64,000 nt of DNA from Brienomyrus brachyistius. Taxonomy: Eukaryota; Chordata; Actinopteri; Osteoglossiformes; Mormyridae. Location: positions 186,001 to 250,000 of the forward strand of contig NW_026042405.1 in assembly GCF_023856365.1 (NCBI RefSeq), given 5' to 3'. Positions 1 to 12,241 of the stretch are shown one piece after another. The translations under genes were made by a program, and so were the position numbers. Position 1 is the first letter of the stretch; every line of letters starts with the position of its first letter. The notes under the pieces are model-generated. The model searched no databases. It was not told the origin of the DNA and saw only the letters and a list, made by a program, of their open reading frames with translations.

Positions 1-155
1 GGGCCCGTGGGCCCCAAGCCCAAAACAATTTGCAACGCTTATCAGCAATGTATTTTCGTTTGTCTATTTTAGAGGGCCTACATTCTTTGATCCTCTGCCT
101 ACAAGGTCCCCTGACCCTATAGGGAGGGTGTTTGGCTGCCAAGGGCCCTTGACTT

Positions 156-202
156 GTGGTGGTTGTGGTGGTGGTGCAGGTGGTGGTGGTGGGGGGGGGC
201 CT
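156..202. repeat. GGT/G-rich simple repeat
   Basis: Imperfect (GGT)n tract ending in a run of about ten G. It lies in a region with many GGGCCC blocks like those seen near degraded fish DNA transposons; no gene is visible in bases 1-490. Confidence 0.8.
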
Positions 203-500
203 CGCGAACGTTTTACCCAGGGGCCCACACAACCCATAATCCGTCCCTGAACTGAATAGTGTTAACACGTAGATTTTAGCAGTATTTAGAAGACCGACTC
301 TTGGTGTTTGAAAAGAAGCATCAGCCCAGTTATATTTTCTTTGATGAGCCTAGAGATATCTCAAGATTAAATTAAAATGATTGCACATTTATGGTATCAT
401 AGGAAAATTGGGTTATAAATCACTTTCCTATTCTACATGTGATTCTGTGTATTGACATTGTTGATCTGCATCTAATCTACTGTAATTAATGTAATTACAG

Positions 501-1041
501 GTGATGCAATATCCCAGCAGTCTGATAATCACCTGCACAATGAGGCAAAAGGCTTGGATTTTATATCCTTCATTCCTTCAGCACCATCCAAAGTTGATGT
601 CTTTTTACATCAAAAAGTTAGTGGGCCTTATCCTGACCTCTGGATGTTCTGCAAGAACTTGCTGCTGCTGTCCTATGGGCAAGCCGAAGTGGAACGAATA
701 GAGGTGGAGACCTGCAACTTATCAGAGGAAACAGTTGTTGCACAGAGGCTTATATGCGACCATGTCAGAGTGTGTGGGGGAGCAACCAAAGCGCCTCTGA
801 CCAAAGGTGAAAGATGAGCGAAAAGCAAAAAAGAAAACTTGAGGAACTCAAGAGGAAGAGAGTCTCACTGGAAAGTGTATGTGAGAGTTTACAAAAGGAT
901 GCTGAGCACATGGCAGAGGAAGCAGAGAGTGCTGCTGGAACCAAAAGGGCAACATTACTTACCAAGTCCAATACTCTGAGCCGACGAGCGAAGGAGGAGA
1001 AAGAGCAGTTGGTGGTCTTAAATGCAGATACTGAAGAATAG
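501..1041 (+). pseudogene. C-terminal exon of a transposase-like (hAT-related?) protein, frameshifted
   Basis: A splice acceptor (TTACAG) ends at 500. The open frame that follows reads DAISQQSDNHLHNEAKGL near its start, then LLLLSYGQAEVER, close to the LSHGQAAVER-type C-terminal motif of large teleost transposase-derived proteins related to hAT dimerisation regions. Right after VER the frame continues IEVETC, so the few residues that normally follow (GFSVNK-like) appear to be missing. This frame stops at 815-817. A second frame from 814 (SEKQKRKLEELKRKR..., lysine-rich, probably coiled coil) to 1041 looks like the normal end of the same protein, so a frameshift separates the two halves. A polyadenylation signal AATAAA is at 1209-1214. 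Upstream exons are not in the window. Family assignment is from memory; the frameshift and deletion are visible. Confidence 0.55.
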
Positions 1042-2590
1042 GCTACTGAACTGTGACTCCTAACACATCAAGAGTGAATCGGTGGAAACAAAAATATTTA
1101 GGTTCTTTGCATTTTTGGAGTATTTTACTTTCTGTGCCTGTTTGTACATTGTTCACAGCCATAATACTTTATAATTACAAGGTAGTTTTATGTTAGAGCT
1201 CTTGCTCCAATAAATATGTGCCTTGTAATTAACTAAATTCTAGGCTATTCAGTTTTTTTTGCCCTCGTGATGGTCGTGGGTTGTGAAAAAAGCCTTCTTC
1301 TTAGGGGTACCGCTGGGGCCAGCCGGGCGTATGTCGTGGCTTCAGTGAGTACTTATGTTTGTCATGCTGCCTGTGTACTTTATAGCGGCACAACATATTT
1401 CTGCAAATTGCATGCGTCAAATTGTCTGTCTCTCTTAAAAAATATGAAGTGTCACCAAAATTTTAAACGGGGAATCAATCTCAATGAAAAATATTCGTCA
1501 AGTAACGTTTCTAAAATAATATAGACATACTAATAATTATATATTAATAAATCGGATGAACGATGCATCCCAAATTGTATCCGCTGCGCACTTCTTAATC
1601 AGGGCAATCGCATCGTGGAGGTTTCTGCAGACGCCCAAAAAGACTTACTTAAGAAAACTGTTGCATGATAATTTGTACCATTTTCAAGGGTGGGGGGCGT
1701 GCAGTAGATGCCCCCTTTATTTTTGTGCTTCTGCCGTTCAAACCGAGCAGCACTGAGTTTGTCATGGCACCTGACGCCAAATCTACTGCTTAGCTGCTAC
1801 AGACAGAACTATCTTCAAATCACCACTAGGGGGTGTCAATGCTGCAGCTTCGTTCTATGGTTGATCTTTTTCAAAGACAGTTTTTTTTCTCTCTCTCCAC
1901 ATAATCAACTTAACTGATTAGCGTGCTTTCATAGTAATGGTTTTTAATCCGTGTTAATCTTCTGAACAATGACTAGTAAAGGTTCTATGAGGTTGTCCTA
2001 CTTACTATGGATTTTAAGTTTTTTATCAAGGTGTTAAAACGTACCACAGTTGCCAGTCCTGTGTTTTATGTCTAGCAATTTGTACAGTTTCTTCAGTATA
2101 AACACATGCCATGATCTGTGAGAATCTCCTCCAGAACTCTGCATTTCCTCAAGATCTTTTTGTAATATTGCATCATGGCACTGCTCAGAACAACACAGAT
2201 GGTGCATAACAACACAAGGGAGTACAAGACAACATGGTGCAGAAACAGTGCGATACAAAGCAGGACAAAACTGGATGATACGTGGTCAGTGGTGGATAAA
2301 GTGCAGTAACAGCTGTACAGTGCAGCTGCCGTGGAAATGACTGTTACAGGGGATGCAAAAGCTGCAGGTTTGAATTGTTTGGCGAATGAAGCTGTTCATG
2401 AATCTGCTAGTCAGTGTTTGTGGATGGTGGTCAGAGTCCTGGATTATAGACTGAACCTTGTTACTGTGGCAGTTAAAGTACAGCTGGTCAATGGAGGGCA
2501 GTTCAGTGCGAATGATGTTCTTAACAGACTTCGCAATGTACTGCCTTCCTGTCATGTGGCTCCACCATACCATAGTACTACTGTAAGAAC
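1042..2590. other. No recognisable gene
   Basis: Contains the 3' untranslated end of the preceding relic (AATAAA at 1209-1214), then unique-looking AT-rich sequence. Short open frames at 1267-1524 and 2331-2620 have no recognisable domain, splice context or codon bias. Confidence 0.5.
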
Positions 2591-3602
2591 TAGGGATGTA
2601 ACGATACATTCAACTCACCATTTGATACGATTCACGATTCTGAGTTCACGATACAATTTTCTAATTTTTTGCAGAATGAGCTGCAGACAAATATATTCAA
2701 AAATATTCTTATATTTATCTTTCTGAACTGTTGACACTGTTGTGAACAGTGCAACTGAATTTGAATAAAATACTGTTGAAAAAAATCCCAAATCAAAATA
2801 AGTAAATAAAAAAAAAAAAAATCAAATAAATAAGCTAAGGTTTGCATGTGCAGCTTTTTAGCGTGCTTTGCCCTTTTAATAATCTTCACTCAGCTCACGG
2901 TGGTGCCAGTGGACCTGTTTGTGTATGTTATCAGTCTATTACAATGTTTGCATGCAGTTTATGTCTTGTCTGTGCTTTTCTCGCTGTTTCCTCCTCGTTT
3001 GTGATTACCGGAAAGCTAATATGCTGCCACACCGCCAATTGAAGATCGGGGGGTGCGTCCATCCATCCATTTTCTGAAACCACTTAATCCCAACTGGGAT
3101 CGCGGGGGAGACCGGAGCCTATCCCGGGAACAAGGGGCGCAGACAGGAACCAAGCCCAGGCAGTCACCTACACACCGCAGGTCGCACACACTCACACAAC
3201 TACAGGGCCAATTTAGACTCACCAGTCAACCTATCCTGCATGCTTTTGGACCGTGGGAGGAACCTGGAGTCCCCGGCGAAAACGGGGAGAGCATGCGAAC
3301 TCCACACAGAAAGGGCCCTGGACCGAAGCCAGCACTAACCACTGTGCCGTCCTCAGTTTCAAATTCATTCATCATCTCGCGTTCGCTCAAAACCAAAAAC
3401 TGACGTACGATGTCGACGTGATACGCAGTGACATCTGACGTCAAACTCACATTGTGAAATCAAATGTAATATTACACCAGTTTTTCTGTTAAAGTACTGT
3501 GAAGTACTCCTACAATAGTGATTCATTTTCCACATCAGCCGGTTTAAATCTTCATGCATTTGCACCGATTTTTAACTGATTTGTGATTCATCATTACATG
3601 CC
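2591..3602. mobile_element. Probable nonautonomous hAT-like element, hosting a SINE
   Basis: Begins CTAGGGATGTAACGATACA, a typical end of fish nonautonomous hAT-type elements, and ends near 3602 with TTCATCATTACATGCC, a decayed partial inverse of it. A degenerate SINE lies inside. No target duplication could be resolved, so the right boundary is tentative. Confidence 0.35.
3057..3356 (-). mobile_element. tRNA-derived SINE, old copy
   Basis: Reverse-oriented copy of the CATCCATCC-tailed SINE. The tail (CCATCCATTTTCTGAAACC) is at the left and a decayed tRNA-like head at the right (ACTAACCACTGTGCCGTC). It is clearly more diverged than the other copies here and probably belongs to an older subfamily. 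Confidence 0.75.
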
Positions 3603-3932
3603 AGGGCCAGCAGCTCTGCATGGCTCGACCCTCATAAACATTCTCCACACATGCTGTTCAGGCAGTGGCCACAGAAATTCCCCCAGTGAACTTTATGCTT
3701 TCTGTCGGAGAGTATGCTGTGTTCTGGCCTTAAACCCTGCATACTACTTTGCAGACTTTGATCCTCTTAACAACAATTGGCATTTCTGGTGGCTGAATAT
3801 CCATCCATCCGTCATCCAACTGCATGCTTAAAAGCTGTGAATAATAGTAATAATTCTTAAAATTGCAACTATCTAGAATTTCAGCCTAGTTACTCAGCTA
3901 AATTACTATTTAAACCTAGAATAATTTCTATA

Positions 3933-4287
3933 AGGGGCGGCATGGTGGTGCAGTGGTTAGCACTGTCGCCTCACACCTCTGGGACCCGGGTTCGTGTCTC
4001 CGCCTGGGTCACATGTGTGTGGAGTTTGCATGTTCTCCCCATGTCGTTGTGGGGTTTCCTCTGGGTACTCCGGTTTCCCCCCACAGTCCAAAAACATGCT
4101 GGGGCTAATTGGAGTTGCTGAATTGCCCGTAGGTGTGTGTGTGTGAGTGGATGGTGTGTGAGTGTGCCCTGCGATGGGCTGGCCCCCCATCCTGGGTTGT
4201 TCCCTGCCTCGTGCCCATTGATTCTGGGATAGGCTCCGGACCCCCCGCGACCCAATAGGATAAGCGGTTTGGAAAATGGATGGATGG
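3933..4287 (+). mobile_element. Full-length tRNA-derived SINE with 12-bp TSD
   Basis: Starts GGGGCGGCATGGTGG. The A box TGGTGCAGTGG fits TRGYNNARNNG, and a B-box-like GGTTCGTGTCTCC follows (GGTTCGAGTCTCC in sister copies), so the head is an RNA polymerase III promoter derived from a tRNA. The tail is GGATGGATGG. Perfect 12-bp target duplications (ATAATTTCTATA) flank it at 3921-3932 and 4288-4299, showing LINE-mediated insertion. Confidence 0.92.
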
Positions 4288-4739
4288 ATAATTTCTATAT
4301 GTGTGATAGAATCAAAAAATATTTTGTTTTACATATAAATCTTCACAAGGTGTATTACACATGGTATTCCCCAGACACCGCCACCCCAACAGATGCTTTG
4401 TTTGTTAAGACAATAGCTCAGAAAGTGGTTGATCGATCTTTTGCAGCTTTTACCAAGGTTTGTACAAGCCAAAATTAAATTTTGAAACAGATCCCTGCCA
4501 CACCCTGCCCTCCTGAACCTCCCGTTTCCTCCCTAGTGTGGTATAACGTGCCATGCCTGTTCCGCGTTTGTTTTACCTCTCCTTCCTGCCCTTGTGTTAC
4601 TCATTTCAGGTGCCTCTAGTTTGCTCCCTGCTTAGCCTTGTATAAATGTGCTTCTCAGTCCTGCCTTTAATGTTGCTGCTGCTGTTTGCCTGTGTGTTCT
4701 TCCCTGCTTATGATTCCCCCGTGATCCAGTTGTGATCCA

Positions 4740-7530
4740 GTTGTCTTCATATCATGTATTCAACTCTACTGCCTCAGTCCAGTATTATCTCTGACCATCA
4801 TCTTATTGCGTTCAATATTTCCCTTGCTCAAAATATTAGCCCCCCGACTCGCTTCTATATGCCAAACGTACAATCACGTCAAATACAGCAAGTAACTTTA
4901 TCGATAACCTCCCTGAGCTATCGTTTTCAACCAAACTAATGTCGAATTCTGCTGAACTTGATAGCATTACGGATTATTTAGCATCTATGCTTAATTCCAC
5001 TAGAGAAAATTGCTCAGTTAAAAATAAAAAAGGTTGTACGAGGTTTACTTTGGGCCTCCGCCGATGCCACCCATTGTCTTACCATGTGAGCGTCTCAGGG
5101 ACTATGCCCGGTGCCTAGGAACATAGTGTGTACGCCCCTCAGAGGGTAGACCGGTACCTGTCATCAGCGTGTGCGAACTCCAGAGGTGTAGTTTTGGTAT
5201 CCACCTAACTTAACTTGGGCAGTCAAGTTTGGGACCCGGATAAATAAATGGGATTTAACCCAGAGGCTGCAAGATAGTATTTACCACCATAGTCCTAATA
5301 AGGATAGAAGTCCAATCTGGAAAGTTTATGAAGAAGTTAGCAAATCAGACAGTCATAAAGTAATCGAAACAACATTTATTAAAAATACTACAATATACAA
5401 TTATTGACATGTGGACACATACTTGTAAATACATTTGGACAAATACAATATTAAACAATCACATTCCTCAGCTGAGAGTGAACAAAGTTCTGTGGAACGT
5501 ATCTGACTACAGATAGACTTTCACCCAGTTCTCTGCGGGAGCTCTGATTACAGAGTGACTCCCCGACTACTTCTGAAGCCCTTCCTTAAGTATCCAGACC
5601 AGGTGATGGCATGTTTCTGAAGACTGACTAATTTCGGTCAATGGTTAATTTTAGGGGCATTGCTGACCTTGGTTCTCAAGTCCCCAGCCAATCAGATCAC
5701 TTTAGGGGGTGGTTGTAATTCCCTTGTTCTACCATGAGAGAATCTCTCTCAGTTTGGTGGGTTGAGCCGAAGTTTCTGTATTTCTCTTAGGAAAAGCTAT
5801 ACTGCCTTAAATCTGAGAGTATAATACTCCTCGTCTCATGCCTATTCAAACGAGACCAAACATGCGTGTATTTGTCCCTAACATCTATGTGTGCTGAGTT
5901 ATCCTGTTTATAGTGGAAAAGGTGTCTGTGTCTGGAGGCTGACAGCTGTTGTTGCTGTGGATTGATTGTGGAACTCTGGTCACTCCGGGGGTGAAAGGTC
6001 TTGCTTTTTCTGTGCTGCTCCAGTTATTCCTATCCAGTCTCTCAGGAGCCGGCAGGCCTTTGCCTTCCTTAAAAGGGGTGGTTTGACGAGTTGAGTCCAG
6101 TCTTGCCTGGGCCAGCGGAGCTCTGAAATAGACTGATGCAGGCTGATCAGAGTTGGGGCCTGCAGGACCTATAAGTTTTATGTCCTTACAGAATGTAAGT
6201 GGCATCATACTAAACTAGTGGTGTTCGAACTAGCATGGAAAGAGGCTATGGGTAGCTACAAAAAGGCTCTTAGTGCCGCCAAATCATCTAGTATCTATCA
6301 GAACTAATTGAAATAAACAAAAATAATCCTAGATTCCTATTTACTATGGTGTCCAAGCTGACTAATAACCAGACCACTGGTTATTTTCCAGTGACGACTT
6401 TATGAAACTTTTTGACCAAAAATATGCTCAATTAAACAGAACATTTTGAATATTGAATATTGGTTAACCAGTCAGAACTGATGTACTTAATTTTATCTTC
6501 AAATTCATCTACTTGTATGCTAGACCCTGTTCCATCAAAATTATTCAGCGATGCTCCCAGCATTGATTGAACCGCTACTAGCAATAGTTAAACTAAAACA
6601 TATAATCATATTACCCCAATTTTATCTTCACTGCACTGGCTGCCAGTTAGATTTCGTGTTGACTACAAAACACTGCTCTTAACCTATAAAGCTGTAAATG
6701 GTCTTGCACCGCAGTATGTGAGTGACCTCATTTGCGTTCCGAATCATACACTTAGATGACGAGATGGAGGTATTCTATCCGTACCCAGAATAAAGAACAT
6801 TACCTTTGGGGGAAGAGCATTTGCTCATAAAGCACCACAGCTATGGAATAAACTTCCTATTAGTGTTCGGAACTCAGACACAATCTCTGCTTTTAAGTCA
6901 AGGCTTAAGATGTACCTCTTTCGCCAGTCTTTTGGATAGTTAAATCTTCTTTTCTAAGGTGAATGGGAAATCTGGAGGTTCATAGTTATTTGAGATTGAA
7001 GGGGAAAGGGGGGATTGGTGCTGTCGTCCTGCCACTCTCGCCGATCACTTAAGCTGTGGATGGGAGGTGGCTTGACGCCAAAACCTCTGTAAACCCTCAT
7101 GCCTGTGCTTCCTTCCAGGTCACTCTTTTAGGCAGGCTGTCATAGTTGCTTTAGTCCTGCCGGTTAGGTGTAGGGCAATAACTCTTCTCCATCTTCTCTT
7201 TTTCGAGCTGATACCGAGCCGACTACACCGTGTGAACCCGCACCTGGACTCCTGGATATAACTACATGAAACCAACTGGGACTTTATAACTATATGAACT
7301 CTAATGAATGTCAATGTAAATGCAGTTTCATGCTCCTTGGTCGCCCAGAGGAGGATGGGGTCCCCTTCTGAGTCTAGGTTCCACTCAAGGTTTCTTCCTG
7401 CTAGAGGGAGTTTCCTTGCCACTGTCGCCTCAGGCTTGCTTGGTGGGGTTCTGGCCGGTTAAATGTAAAGTGCTTTGTGACAATGCATGTCGTTAAAAGC
7501 GCTATATAAATAAAATTGAATTGAATTGAA
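4740..7530 (+). mobile_element. L2-like LINE, internally deleted and interrupted
   Basis: Three pieces in order on one strand. (1) An endonuclease end with the SDHH motif near 4790 (ISDHHLIAFNIS), running to about 5045. (2) A linker piece at 6215-6480 (KEAMGSYKKALSAAKSS). (3) A C-terminal piece at about 6600-6945, with SLHWLPVRFRVDYKTLLLTY and RAFAHKAPQLWNKLP, in broken frame. The reverse transcriptase core is missing between pieces 2 and 3. The 3' untranslated region ends in a (GAATT)n-like tail at 7510-7530, usual for L2-type fish LINEs. Pieces 1 and 2 are separated by a foreign insertion (next entry). It is inactive. The clade call rests on the C-terminal motif and tail. Confidence 0.75.
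5046..6214 (-). mobile_element. Insertion in the LINE, LTR-like on the minus strand
   Basis: About 1.17 kb that interrupts the L2-like LINE between its endonuclease and linker pieces. On the minus strand a polyadenylation signal AATAAA is present (5375-5380 complement), as expected of an LTR R region. No coding domain is recognised and neither the ends nor a target duplication could be fixed, so the LTR reading is an inference. Confidence 0.35.
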
Positions 7531-9133
7531 GTGCTTCCTCAGATTCATTTTTAAATGTTCTCCAGCTAATTTCCACTATGGCCACGAGTTCTAGTATTTT
7601 AAATTAATATTGAAATGGTCATTTGGCTGAACAGCATCCCGACCTGTTAGAATCTTATATACCTGGATCATGTCCCCCCATAGTCTCCTTTGCTTGAGGC
7701 TAAACAGATTCAGCTCAGCGAACCTCTCCTCATAAGACATTCCTCTAAGTGCAGGAATCATTCTAGTCATCCTACGTTGCACCTTTTCCAAGGCAGCAAT
7801 GTCCTTCTGAAGGTATGGTGACCAAACCTGCACACAGTATTCTAGGTGGGATCTTACCAAGGAATTATATAATCGTAGCATCACTTCTCTTGACTTACAT
7901 CTCTAGGTGTGTGGAGTTTAATCCAACATCCTTTTGCCTTTTTTTAATGCTTCCCCACACTGGCAAGAGTGGGACATGGAAGTATCAACATACACACCGA
8001 GATCTTTCTCGTAATCAGCTACCTTTATTTCAGTGGAACCCATAAAATATCTGTACTTTACTATATTTACTATATTTCTGCTCCCTGCATGGATTACCTT
8101 ATATTTATCTATGTTAAATTTCATCTGCCACGTATGAGCCCAGTCGCTAATTAAATCCAGATCCTGTTGTAGCCTCTCTGGACATGAGACATGATCTAAC
8201 ATCAATCAGAAGATACCACACCAGCAGATAATGATTTCTGGAATAGTAAAGTTAAAGGTTGGCTAATAATACCCCTCATCTCTTTTAAAACTATAGATAA
8301 GATGCCATCAGGGCCTTGCGATTTATTTATTTTGAGCTTAGCTAGGCTTTGTACCACATCAGCCTCAGTTATACATATATTGGTCATAGACATCGTTGTA
8401 TTTGTACTAAATGGTGGTAAGCTATTCTACTGTGAACAGCCATTGTAAAATAATCATTAAACTCATTTATATCAATTTCATTTTCAATTATAAGGCCCTT
8501 ACTATCCTGCAAATGAGTGATTTTCAGCTTTTAGAGCTCTTTCGGAGTTAAAATATTGGAAGAAACTTTTAACGTCATCCTTATAACTGTTATTAACTAA
8601 ACCTGTAGACGTAGATACTCCTGCTTTATTTTGAAATCATTAGTTAATTTCCATTTGTGGAAGAAAGCCCTTTTGCTCCTGACTTTATTCTTAATTTTCG
8701 TAGTAAACCACCTGTGACATCGCGTGCTGGACGAACAGGCAGGAAGCGAGGAATCAAGGATCCGGGAAACGGAGAGTCGGGAATGAGGGTTTATTGATGA
8801 AAACAGGTACCAACAGCGAGAGATTTCAATGACAGGACTGGGGAAACAGACTTGAATGTGGACTAAATACACAGGACTACTCAAACTGACAGAAAACAGC
8901 TGGTTACAATCGGGGCAGCACACATGGTTAATGAGGGGGCGTGGCACACACGAGGATCGTACAAGCAGGTCATGACACCAGCTTGGTTGCAGTTTCCTAG
9001 ATTTAGTTTTTCTGGAAACGGGTATGAAGTTCTTTTGCACTTGCAACAATGTGCTTTTAAAAAATTCCCATGCCTCTTCCACAGTATTGCTATTTAACTC
9101 TATCCGATTTACAGTTTCTAGTTTCAGTCTCAT
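7531..9133 (-). mobile_element. CR1/Jockey-like LINE relic, RT core deleted
   Basis: Minus-strand pieces of one LINE read right to left. First comes a pre-RT region at 8597-9133, split by a solo LTR; then the RT start at 8202-8393 (INKSQGPDGI); then the RT C-terminal region at 7918-8205 (DLDLISDWAHTWQMKFN, KDLGVYVDTSMSHS); then the end at 7591-7884 (LEYCVQVWSPYLQKDI). The catalytic FADD block, present in the sister copy at 37.7 kb, is missing between the RT start and the DLDLISDW segment, so this copy is dead. Its left end abuts the tail of the L2-like LINE. Confidence 0.85.
8713..8977 (-). mobile_element. Solo LTR of the gypsy-type family, inserted in a LINE
   Basis: On the minus strand it starts TGTCATGACCTGC and ends GATGTCACA, with the internal phrase GTGTGCCACGCCCCCT shared with the LTRs at 18.1, 36.8 and 58.1 kb. 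Flanking 5-mers are CCACC and CCAGC, a target duplication with one mismatch. Removing it rejoins the LINE frame (PSW | FTTKIKNKV). No internal retrotransposon region is present. Confidence 0.82.
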
Positions 9134-9169
9134 ACCATTGAATTACCCTTCCTAACATTGTATACTTTT

Positions 9170-9770
9170 GTTTTGGACTTGGTTGAAGACTCAGGCAGCA
9201 GGAGTTGCCCCAACGTTGGTATGTCCTTATCCATAAGGGGGAGTAAACGTTCTGGTTTCCCGACCTTATAGATGAAGGAGTTGGGGGATGTTGCCAGTGA
9301 CCTGCCGGATTCCAGGCAGAACAGGCCTCGCTATGCCACAGCCCTTCAGAGACTGGGCCTTCCGTGCAGAACCTCTGCATCCAAATTAGACCAGTTGTTT
9401 AACAAAACCCTAAAATGGGGTTATTTTTCACATGGAACGGGACTTTGATTCAACAACCCATTACTTAGTTGCGGCAAGTACCCAATATCAAGTATAGCTG
9501 CAAAGAATCTGCCAGAGATTTTCAGAGAAGTTCCCCAGATGCATGGACTGGACTAAGGTGCGTCAGATTAAACAGGAGCCTGGTAAATTCTGTGAGCCCC
9601 ACGCCAAGTGACTGATGGAAACATACTCCAGCTACAGTGAGATGGACCCTCCAGCGGACCGAGAGTGGGATTCCCTCTGGGAGCGACAACTCGTGCAGTT
9701 GCTGGTGGATGAGCTGCAAACAGACATCAAGAAGGACTTCCAACCTCACAATCATTTACCAAACCACTTC
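9170..9770 (+). pseudogene. gag-like relic of an LTR retroelement
   Basis: Broken plus-strand frames contain phrases shared with the minus-strand relic at 37.4-38.9 kb: RQNRPRYATALQRLGL, KQEPGKF, and DPPADREWDSLWERQL. They look like an old gag-type polyprotein. Several stops and frameshifts are visible (for example a stop just before LMETYSSYS). No protease or RT follows. Confidence 0.5.
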
Positions 9771-10619
9771 AGGTAACTTGTAAAGATGTAGGTATTGGAG
9801 TATTCACACATTCATTTGCAGTGTCCACCTCCTGTCCGGTAAATTTGGCAGGACAAAATTTGAATAACCTATAGGCCAGACTCATGAATGCGGCTGAACG
9901 AGTAAAGGTAGAACAGGTGGCCAATCCTGTTATACAGTCCTAGTAGATTGAGAACCACCTGATTGCAACTGTAGTTGGAATCAAGGGCTGAGCAGCATGG
10001 TGGCCTGGGGGACAATTATGAAAACACAGACCCACTGATATCCTTAAAACCCACAATCAAAAGAGGAGTCAGGATGGCCAGTGACATGTGCTGGCTAAAT
10101 GGGGACAACAAAGAGAGAACAGAACAAGGCAGGGAGGGATTCTGACACAGGTGCCATGCTACTTTGTTTAAATATGCTGTAATGTTTTAGTGCAAGCCTT
10201 AGACAATGGAATCTCTGAATGACGCCGCAGTCTGGCTCTTTCTGAAGGTCCTATACTGTAACCGTCCTGAGAAGTTGTTTGCATGCACTTGCTGCCTTGA
10301 CACTTGTTGATGTGCGTGTGCCCTGCTCGAGCAGTAAAGGGGAGATCACATGCAGAGCTGATTTTCTGTAGTTCCTTAGAATAAAAATAGAATATTCTCT
10401 TCAAATAGGAACACATGCTGCGTTTGATTATTTCACTCCAACTCGGACAAAAACGTCACGAAAAACATCACTTCCCATTAGAAACGCCTCTTTTATGACG
10501 TTAATGTCTGACAGAATCTTCTTGTCCGAGTTGCCCCTGTGACGTAATTTCAACATGGCGGCTTACACACTCAACATTAATTCTATTTTACAAATCCTTA
10601 AAAATGTTTATTTTGTTAA
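9771..10619. other. No recognisable gene
   Basis: Mixed decayed sequence. CTCGGACAAAAACGTCACG near 10440 and TTCCGAGAGAAAAACG near 11390 could be degraded inverted ends of one DNA element spanning about 10.42-11.41 kb; this could not be confirmed by eye. Confidence 0.3.
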
Positions 10620-10631
10620 ATTTATTATTAT

Positions 10632-10987
10632 CCCATCCATCCATTTTCCAAACTGCTTATCCTACTGGGTCACGGGGGGTCCGGAGCCTATCCCGGAAGC
10701 AATGGGCACGAGGCTGGGAACAACCCAGGATGGGGGGCCAGCCCATCGCAGGGCACACTCACACACACCATGCACTCTCACATGCATTCCTACGGGCAAT
10801 TTAGCAAGTCCAATTAGCCTCAGCATGTTTTTGGACTGTGGGGGGGAACCGGAGTACCCGGAGGAAACCCCACGACGACATGGGGAGAACATGCAAACTC
10901 CACACACATGTGACCCAGGCGGAGATTTGAACCTGGGTCCCAGAGGTGTGAGGCAACAGTGCTAACCAGTGCACGACCATACCGCCC
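10632..10987 (-). mobile_element. Full-length tRNA-derived SINE with 12-bp TSD
   Basis: Reverse-oriented: CCATCCATCC tail at the left, tRNA-like head (CACTGTTGCCTCACACC on the minus strand) at the right. Perfect 12-bp duplications ATTTATTATTAT lie at 10620-10631 and 10988-10999. They are AT-rich, as is usual for LINE-style target cleavage. Confidence 0.9.
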
Positions 10988-10999
10988 ATTTATTATTAT

Positions 11000-12000
11000 T
11001 ATTATTTATAATTATTAGTAATTATTAATGTAATTGCACGTGTTCGATTTAGAGAATACCATATTGTGACCGTAAACAGTATCCTAACATGCAATATCAG
11101 ATTTTTACCAGACTTGTTAGTGTTTTTGGTTTGTTTGTAGTTTGTTTGCCTCTCGAAAAAAGAATATCGCTATGAATGTACTAAAATACTTTATAAAGCT
11201 TTTAATGTGGTTTGACTAGTTCCTGTTTCTTGTTTATTTGTCTGAAATAATAATCTTACTCCATAACTGCTAAAATATAAAGCAACAACACAGCAGCGTA
11301 TTCATGGAGGCAGCCATGTTTGTTCCGAGTTGTGCTAGCTTGAACGGGAGATTGTTGGATGTGATGTCACCCAATTTGGAATTTCCAAGTTCCGAGAGAA
11401 AAACGAACGCACCACAAGACTCTGGCTGGAAATTTCTACAATAGAGCCATTTAGTTATTTCTAGAAAAATATTTAGAGCCAATGACCTGATGTCATTGTA
11501 ACACAGGTCACTGTCCGTGGTGCTGAATTCTCTACTTGATGGGCTGGTGCTGAATGAATATGACAGCTGGCCAACATGTCTGTGTGCTTCCACTGACTGG
11601 CACCCAGACATATAATGACTTTTAACAATGAGGAGGGAAACGTCCAGACAGGAAATTAGTCAACAGTAATTAGTAATCACATATAGTTCTCATTTATCAT
11701 GATGTAAAATTCAAAAACCTTTTTTTTATTATTAAGGGATAAATGTAATTGAGTTTTAATGTATCCTTTCCGCTCTTAAAATCGCAAATTATTTCTGACT
11801 ATTAATCTGCACATTTTAATAATTTCATTAATATTACCTAATTGGTTTGTCTTTTTTATTAAATTTTAAAACTAGCTGTACAATTGTTGATGTTGTTGCT
11901 GTTCTGAATGTCATTGGCCTGTTGCCTTACGTCTGTCTAAACATGAGTGAGGGGATGGATGCACTATTCTATGGGGGCCTCTGTAGAGAATAAATGATCC
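11000..12000. other. No recognisable gene
   Basis: AT-rich sequence. Open frames such as the minus-strand one at 11270-11611 show no domain. Nothing else was seen. Confidence 0.4.
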
Positions 12001-12241
12001 TAATTTTATATTGAGAGAGATGGTTAATTCCTTTTTAATCCATACTGCGTTCAGAGCCCCTGTTCTGCCGTTGATCACTGCTGCATATCATCCCCAAACC
12101 AATGGCCTGGATGAGAAAACGAATGATGACATAAAATGGTAAGTCTGTTTTTGAGGTTGTTTTAGAACTGTGTGAGACAGGCTCTATTCTTTTAACATTA
12201 CATCAGGAATTACTGATATTATTGACAATCAATCCCTTAAT

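Noticed and set aside
3933..4010. tRNA gene
   Set aside because: A and B boxes are present but belong to a SINE head repeated across the window; it has a SINE body and TSDs.
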